NCBI GenBank assembly: GCA_019635775.1
Contig: JAHBYU010000001.1
Coordinates: forward strand, 558,001 to 622,000
Length of the DNA stretch: 64,000 nt
Direction of reading: 5' to 3'
From: Rhizobiaceae bacterium
Lineage (GTDB): Bacteria > Pseudomonadota > Alphaproteobacteria > Rhizobiales > Rhizobiaceae
Position 1 is the first letter of the stretch. Every line of letters starts with the position of its first letter. Below, piece by piece: positions 59,465 through 64,000 of this stretch. The notes beneath the pieces are model-generated. The model searched no databases, was not told the DNA's origin, and saw only the letters and a program-made list of their open reading frames with translations. Both the position numbers and the translations under genes were made by a program.

Positions 59465-62022
59465 GCGGCCCGATGCGCCTGTCGCTTGCCATCACCGCCG
59501 ATGCGTCCGGCGTCGCTCCGGCGACGGCCGAGGCCCGCCGGGAGATCGAAGGGGTGTCGGAAGCATCGCGCCGGCAGGCCGCAGCCAACGACCAGGCCGC
59601 AGCTGCGGCCCGGCGCGCAACCGAGGCCCTGCGAGGCCAGAGTGCGGCCGAGCGGGATCTTCGCGCGGCGGTCGCAAGCTTCGCCGGCATCCGCTCTCCG
59701 ATGAACGACAACGAATATCGCCAGCGCGCGGCCGACGTGCAGGCTTATGGTGATGCGCTGGACCGTCTGCGCGCACGCTACAATCCGCTTTTCGCTGTTA
59801 CGCGCCAGTACCTGCAGGGCCGGGAGGAGATTAGGCGGGCGCATGCCATCGGCGCGATCAGCGCCAACGAGATGACGGAGGCCCTGTCGCGTGAGCGGCA
59901 GGCCACACTCGCCTCGATCGCCGCGATCAAGGGCAGGAACGCAGCGATCGCCGACACGCCGGTCATGCGCGGCGCAGGCGCTTCGACGTTCAACACGGCC
60001 AACATCGCGGCACAGTTCCAGGACATCGGCGTCACTTCTGCGATGGGCATGTCGCCAACGCAAATTGCGCTCCAGCAGGGAACCCAGCTTTCCGCCGTGT
60101 TGAACAGCATGGGTGGGTCGCGCGAAGTCGTCGCCGGGCTGGGCGCGGCCTTCATGCAGATCGTCAACCCGATCTCGCTTGCCACGATCGGGGTGGTCGG
60201 ACTGACGGCTGCGGTCGTTCAATACGCAATGACGCTGACCAGCGAGACGAAGTCGCTGGACGATCTGCTCAAAGATCATGCGGATATCCTTGAGGGCATC
60301 GGCGACATCTACGATGGCATTGCGGAGAAGGCGGAAGCTGCGTTCGGCAGAACCACCGCCGGCCTGAGGCTGCTTTCGACTGAAACCCAGAACAGCCTTA
60401 GGCTTCAGGTCGCCAGCAGCGCGCAGAATGCGATCGGGCAGTTGTTCTACCAAGGCGGTTTCGGCGACCAACAATTCCACCTCTATGACGATTTTTACGA
60501 ATTCGCTGACGCGATCGAGCATCTGAGGAAGTCCGCCGAGGACGGTGAACCCGACGTGCTCGGCTTCCGCAAGATGATCGAGGAGCGCTGGGCGCTCGAC
60601 CCCAACAACCAGGCGCTCACCAAAATGGCGAGCGAACTTCTGGCGATGACCAGAGATGCCGAGGCGGCTGCCCGTGCGCTCGGTCAGCTTGGCATCGCCA
60701 ACGACACATTGAGACGCAGCCTGGGGACGGGCGGGCTGCCACTTCGCGGTGGAAATCTCAGCACCGAGAACATGGGGAGCTACGACCTCTTCCAGTCGGA
60801 GCAGGCCGTCGCCCAGCAGCGCCAGCGCGAGGCGTTCGAAGCCAACGTCATGGGCATCCGTGCCCGTTCGCCGGGCGAACGTGCCGCTGCCGCTCGCGCG
60901 GAGGCCTCCGCAACCTACAACATGGACGAGAGCGCGAGTGACCGGGCGCTGCGCATCGAGCTTGCCGGCATGCAGGCGCTCATCTCGGCCGAGCATGAAC
61001 TCACCCAGGCGCGCAACGATCGCTTGCGTGCGCTTGATCAGGCCGTTTCGGACCAGCAGCTCGAACTGGACCTGATCGGCGCGACGGCCGGAGAAGCGGC
61101 CCGCCTTCGCATGGAATACGATCTCACTGCCCAGCTGCGCGAGGAAGCTGCCCGCACTGGCGTAGCTGTCGATCAGCAGGAAATCGAGCTGATCAGGAAG
61201 AAGGCCGCAGAGGTCGGGAACTACGCCGACAAGATCGCGGCGACGCAGCTCGAACGCGACCTGATGTTCGAGCGCGACCAGATCTTCCGCTCTCCGACAG
61301 AGCAGCGGGTTTATTCGACGCTGCGCTCGGCCGGGATCGATCCGGCTTCCGAACGCGGCCAGGCGATCGCTGATCAGATCCGCTACAATGAACAGCTCTC
61401 CTTCGGCCGTGATCTTGCGAACGATCTCGGCAACAGCCTCGTGCAGGCGTTTTCGGACGGAAAGCTTGAAGGCGAGGAGTTCCTGCAGATCCTGCTGAAG
61501 ATCATCCAGCAGCTGATGAACGCGCCGGGCGGTCTGTCCGGCTTTGTCTCTTCGATCTTTGGTGGCGGTGGCACAACCGCCTTCACAGGGGACATTCTGT
61601 CGGGTGCCCGTGTCGGCCTTTTCGACAGCGGCGGCACGATCCTCGACGACGGCAATATCGTGCCTTTCGGGCCAAAGACCCGCCGCCTCGGCAATGGAGC
61701 TGTCCTCGCCGACAGCGGCCTCGGGCCGCGCCACTTTAAGGCCGTTCTTGAAAAGGGCGAGACCGTTCTCGACCGTTCGACCACCATGCGCGCCATGAAC
61801 CTGATGAGCGGAGCCTCTGCCCTTGGTGGCATGGGCGGCCCGCTCGGCGGCGTCCTGCGCCTTGTCCTGGAGCCGAGCAAGCTCTTCGACGTTCGCATGG
61901 AGGAAGTCTCCGGCGACGTGGCCCAGCGCGTGTCGGTCGAGACCGTGAAGCAGTATGACAAGACGTCCACCTCGCGCTTCAACCGCGATGCCCAGATGTC
62001 CAAACGGCTGGGGGCGCGTTGA
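59461..62022 (+). CDS. Tail tape measure protein
   Basis: This 853-residue protein has long coiled-coil regions, a hydrophobic stretch at about residues 215-265 and a C-terminal lambda-H-like part (GGGGTTAFTGDILSGA, LVLEPSKLFDV). Its length sets tail length. It overlaps the chaperone by 4 bp and the next tail gene by 1 bp. Confidence 0.9.
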   Translation: MSGPMRLSLAITADASGVAPATAEARREIEGVSEASRRQAAANDQAAAAARRATEALRGQSAAERDLRAAVASFAGIRSPMNDNEYRQRAADVQAYGDALDRLRARYNPLFAVTRQYLQGREEIRRAHAIGAISANEMTEALSRERQATLASIAAIKGRNAAIADTPVMRGAGASTFNTANIAAQFQDIGVTSAMGMSPTQIALQQGTQLSAVLNSMGGSREVVAGLGAAFMQIVNPISLATIGVVGLTAAVVQYAMTLTSETKSLDDLLKDHADILEGIGDIYDGIAEKAEAAFGRTTAGLRLLSTETQNSLRLQVASSAQNAIGQLFYQGGFGDQQFHLYDDFYEFADAIEHLRKSAEDGEPDVLGFRKMIEERWALDPNNQALTKMASELLAMTRDAEAAARALGQLGIANDTLRRSLGTGGLPLRGGNLSTENMGSYDLFQSEQAVAQQRQREAFEANVMGIRARSPGERAAAARAEASATYNMDESASDRALRIELAGMQALISAEHELTQARNDRLRALDQAVSDQQLELDLIGATAGEAARLRMEYDLTAQLREEAARTGVAVDQQEIELIRKKAAEVGNYADKIAATQLERDLMFERDQIFRSPTEQRVYSTLRSAGIDPASERGQAIADQIRYNEQLSFGRDLANDLGNSLVQAFSDGKLEGEEFLQILLKIIQQLMNAPGGLSGFVSSIFGGGGTTAFTGDILSGARVGLFDSGGTILDDGNIVPFGPKTRRLGNGAVLADSGLGPRHFKAVLEKGETVLDRSTTMRAMNLMSGASALGGMGGPLGGVLRLVLEPSKLFDVRMEEVSGDVAQRVSVETVKQYDKTSTSRFNRDAQMSKRLGAR

Positions 62023-62651
62023 TGGATTTCCCGCGCGAGCTGAACTCCTACCAACTGGCCGAATGCACCTTCTTGATCGTCGAGGGCGTTGCGCTCAGCC
62101 GCGCCGGCAAGGGCCGCGCCATCACCGCAATCGACCAGTTCGACCCCTGGGTGATGGCACGCATCCGCACCGGCCCGCTTACCCATGCCGAGCGCCGTGC
62201 CTGGTCGGCCTGGAAGAACTCGCTGCGCGGCGGCATGAAACACTTCCTTGCCTACGATCAGGCGCGCAGCTGGCTCCTCAACTATCCGCATGGCGTTCCC
62301 GAGATCATCGCCGAGACGTGGAATGGCGAGGCGATTGTCACCGAACTGTCCGCCTACGAGATGACGGTCGAGGGCGCACCCGAAGGTTTCGTCATGCTGC
62401 CCGGCGATGCGCTCGGCCTCGTGCTCGACGGCAAGCACGGCTGGTTTGAGGTGACCGAGGCATCGACGGCCGGCGGTGACGAAATGACGATCGCGTTCGC
62501 GCCCTACGCGCCGCCGACGCTCTTCACGGTCGGTTCGACGGCCGTGCTCTACCGCCCCAAGGCGAAGTTCGTCCTCGATCCCGACAGCTGGGAGGAGACG
62601 GCCGACACCAAGCTTTCCCCGATCTCATTTACCGCGCTGCAGGTGTTCTGA
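62022..62651 (+). CDS. Phage tail protein, 209 aa, unknown family
   Basis: The frame MDFPRELNSYQLAECTFLIV has an all-beta feel with LPGDALGLVLDGKHGWFEV. Its place after the tape measure suggests a distal tail or baseplate protein. A TTG three bases upstream could also start it. I do not recognise a family with confidence. Confidence 0.7.
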   Translation: MDFPRELNSYQLAECTFLIVEGVALSRAGKGRAITAIDQFDPWVMARIRTGPLTHAERRAWSAWKNSLRGGMKHFLAYDQARSWLLNYPHGVPEIIAETWNGEAIVTELSAYEMTVEGAPEGFVMLPGDALGLVLDGKHGWFEVTEASTAGGDEMTIAFAPYAPPTLFTVGSTAVLYRPKAKFVLDPDSWEETADTKLSPISFTALQVF

Positions 62652-63220
62652 TGGCTTTTCCGTCCGAACTCGAAGATCTGCTTGACGAGGGGCGTGTCGC
62701 CATCCGCCAGCTCGTCACCTATCAGCTCGGCTCGGGAACCTACGGCTTCTGGACCGGCGTCGGCACGCTGACCATCGGCGAGATCGACTATGTGCAGAAC
62801 CACATCATGACGATCAGCGAGCCAGTACAGGCAACGGGGAGTGCTGCCGCTGTCTTCACCATCGAAATGCCTGAAAAGCCGGACTTCGAGATCACGCCCG
62901 ACCTTCTGACCGGCATTGAGAACGAAGACTACAAGAACAAGCCGGTCGTCATCTCGGATGCCTATTTCGACCCGGACACCCGCGCGCTGCTCCATGTCGA
63001 GCCGATGGTGGCAGGCTATGTCGACACGATCGACCACACGGTCGACGACAACGGTGCCTTCACGCTCATCGTCAACTGCATGACGCGGGCGATCGACAAC
63101 CACCGGGACGGCTATCGCGCTGCCAACCACGAAGACCAGCAGCTTGTCTCTCCAGGCGACACGTTCTTCCTGCATGCCGGGCGCGTGAAGAACGAATATT
63201 TCGACATCAGGTTCGACTGA
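62651..63220 (+). CDS. Phage tail protein, DUF2163-like, 189 aa
   Basis: The sequence (MAFPSELEDLLDEGRVAIRQ, then DHTVDDNGAFTLIVNCMTRA) resembles baseplate hub components of siphoviral tails or gene transfer agents. It overlaps the previous gene by 1 bp. The family call is tentative. Confidence 0.65.
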   Translation: MAFPSELEDLLDEGRVAIRQLVTYQLGSGTYGFWTGVGTLTIGEIDYVQNHIMTISEPVQATGSAAAVFTIEMPEKPDFEITPDLLTGIENEDYKNKPVVISDAYFDPDTRALLHVEPMVAGYVDTIDHTVDDNGAFTLIVNCMTRAIDNHRDGYRAANHEDQQLVSPGDTFFLHAGRVKNEYFDIRFD

Positions 63221-63226
63221 GGCGGG

Positions 63227-63529
63227 TTATGGATCAGTCCGAAAACGCTCCGCCTCGTCCTTCGCGCTCTGCTCGAGAAGCTCTCTTGCTGACTTACCTT
63301 CACAGGCGGCGACGGCTTGGCGCATCACGTCCACTGCCTTTTCAAGAAGGGCTTCGTGAACTTGCTCTAGAGTTGCATCGACGCGGGTCAGTATCCGAAG
63401 CTGAACTTCGACACCTTGAACGGGATCTGCTTCGCCAGCCCAGAAATCAAGAGAGACGGTTCCCGCTGTCAAACCGTCCGTCTCAGTCGTTGCATAGCGC
63501 GTTATCGAGCCAATCTGGAATTCAAGCAT
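63227..63529 (-). CDS. Minus-strand phage cargo protein, 100 aa
   Basis: This frame begins MLEFQIGSITRYATTETDGL with a strong GGGAGGGG ribosome-binding site 4 bp upstream of the ATG at 63529. It continues as a helical acidic protein to FRTDP. It is the only leftward gene in the late block, converging on the tail protein and divergent from the next. It may be a moron; no family is recognised. Confidence 0.7.
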   Translation of the reverse strand: MLEFQIGSITRYATTETDGLTAGTVSLDFWAGEADPVQGVEVQLRILTRVDATLEQVHEALLEKAVDVMRQAVAACEGKSARELLEQSAKDEAERFRTDP

Positions 63530-63596
63530 TTTCCCCTCCCTGCGATAGCGCCGATCAAAACACAGCAGGCGACGGCGAGTCCATTGGGGGTCCACG

Positions 63597-64000
63597 ATGA
63601 CGTCGTTGACCCGTCTTCCCGACTGGCAGCTCCGTCTCGCGGCCGTCACCACACGCTGCCTGGAAACGCCAAGCGAATGGGGCTCATCCGACTGCATTCT
63701 CAAGGCAGCCGACGCCGTGGAAGCGGTGACAGGCGTGGATCTCGCTGCCGAGTTTCGGGGCGCCTATTCGACCGAGACCGGTGCTGCGAAGATCCTGCGC
63801 CAGCGTGGCTGCGAGAATGTCGAGCAACTGCTCGACCAGATGTTCGAGCCGGTCGGCCGGCTGATGGCCCAGCGCGGCGACCTCGTCTCGATCGAGGAGG
63901 ACGGCGCGATCGCGGCCGGCTTCGTCACGGAATACGGCGTCTGCGTCGCCACGCCGCGTGGTTCCGCCTTCAGGCCGCAGACGTCGCTTGCCATCCGCAA
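63597..64000 (+). CDS. DUF6950-like tail-associated protein, 5' part
   Basis: The frame MTSLTRLPDWQLRLAAVTTR continues open to the window edge. It has SSDCILKAADAVEAVTG and AEFRGAYSTETGA, a pattern of DUF6950 proteins, often near NlpC/P60-like peptidases of tails. The divergent start and the missing 3' end limit the call. Confidence 0.65.
   Translation, partial: MTSLTRLPDWQLRLAAVTTRCLETPSEWGSSDCILKAADAVEAVTGVDLAAEFRGAYSTETGAAKILRQRGCENVEQLLDQMFEPVGRLMAQRGDLVSIEEDGAIAAGFVTEYGVCVATPRGSAFRPQTSLAIR

Larger units (their letters stand above)
29103..64000 (+). mobile_element. Mu-like transposable prophage, right end outside window
   Basis: The element shows the classical Mu order: repressor divergent from Ner, then MuA and MuB, GemA, Mor, endolysin, terminase, portal, gpF, protease/scaffold and capsid. 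The tail genes are of the long non-contractile (siphovirus) kind, as in Pseudomonas D3112/B3-type transposable phages. The left boundary is placed at a TG (29103) just before the first of three end-type repeats. The right boundary and the target duplication cannot be checked here. All genes needed for transposition and capsid assembly appear intact. Confidence 0.9.

Noticed and set aside
59338-61734. A 798-residue open frame on the minus strand opposite the tape measure gene
   Set aside because: It is Arg/Asp/His-rich with no protein-like pattern, the usual antisense shadow of GC-rich coding sequence, and lacks a ribosome-binding site.
63229-63600. A 123-residue plus-strand frame opposite the minus-strand cargo gene
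   Set aside because: It is Arg/Ser-rich and low in protein character, whereas the minus frame has a strong ribosome-binding site and balanced sequence.
63997-64000. Right end of the prophage
   Set aside because: Tail genes are still open at the window edge, so no right-end repeats or target duplication can be looked for.
1-64000. CRISPR array or rRNA operon
   Set aside because: No regularly spaced direct repeats and no rRNA-like sequence were seen anywhere in the window.

Overview
The window is high-GC DNA from an alphaproteobacterium, most likely of the order Hyphomicrobiales (Rhizobiales; Mesorhizobium/Phyllobacteriaceae-like). This rests on the gene complement: an AztABC-type zinc importer, Bmt-type betaine-homocysteine methyltransferase, a non-pyrrolysine MttB homologue beside a dimethylglycine-dehydrogenase-like flavoprotein, an Omp31-like porin and a rhizobial-type Mu-like phage. 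No taxonomic search was possible.

Positions 1 to about 29,100 are chromosomal. From left to right they hold: the end of an Fe-S protein; a DUF442 phosphatase-like gene; the aztABC zinc operon with a Zur-like palindrome upstream; a RidA-family gene; an ECF sigma factor overlapping a membrane-anchored von Willebrand protein; bmt and an XRE regulator; a fatty acid desaturase; an unusual PhnD-like/SMI1 fusion; a minus-strand run of five closely spaced genes (MttB homologue, DmgDH-like flavoprotein, NYN-domain protein, SDR, and a frameshifted DddP-like M24 protein) that looks like a methylated-amine or sulfonium catabolic locus; an MFS transporter and a class III aminotransferase; a frameshifted outer-membrane protein; several very small membrane proteins; cobQ; a cupin; a TauE-type exporter; a TerB-like protein; and xth.

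From about 29,103 to the right edge lies a transposable Mu-like prophage whose right end is outside the window. Its left end carries three copies of an 18-bp transposase-site-like repeat (L1, L2, L3) and a set of 10-bp phased repeats. The early region has a repressor co-oriented with a lipoprotein gene, Ner, a ParB-like protein with a 27-bp palindrome inside its gene, MuA, MuB and small replication or host-modulation genes up to GemA and Mor. A 17-bp palindrome then precedes the late region: endolysin, a Tad2-family anti-defence protein, a holin-like protein, overlapping spanins, DksA/TraR, terminase subunits, portal, gpF, protease with a nested scaffold, capsid, a tRNA with CAU anticodon, and a siphovirus-type tail with a -1 frameshifted tail chaperone and a tape measure protein.

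Accessory (moron) genes in the prophage are the lipoprotein beside the repressor, a GYF/RDD membrane protein between gpF and the protease, the tRNA, and a minus-strand gene in the tail operon. Two chromosomal genes (dddP-like and omp31-like) are each broken by a single small indel, which could be real decay or assembly error.
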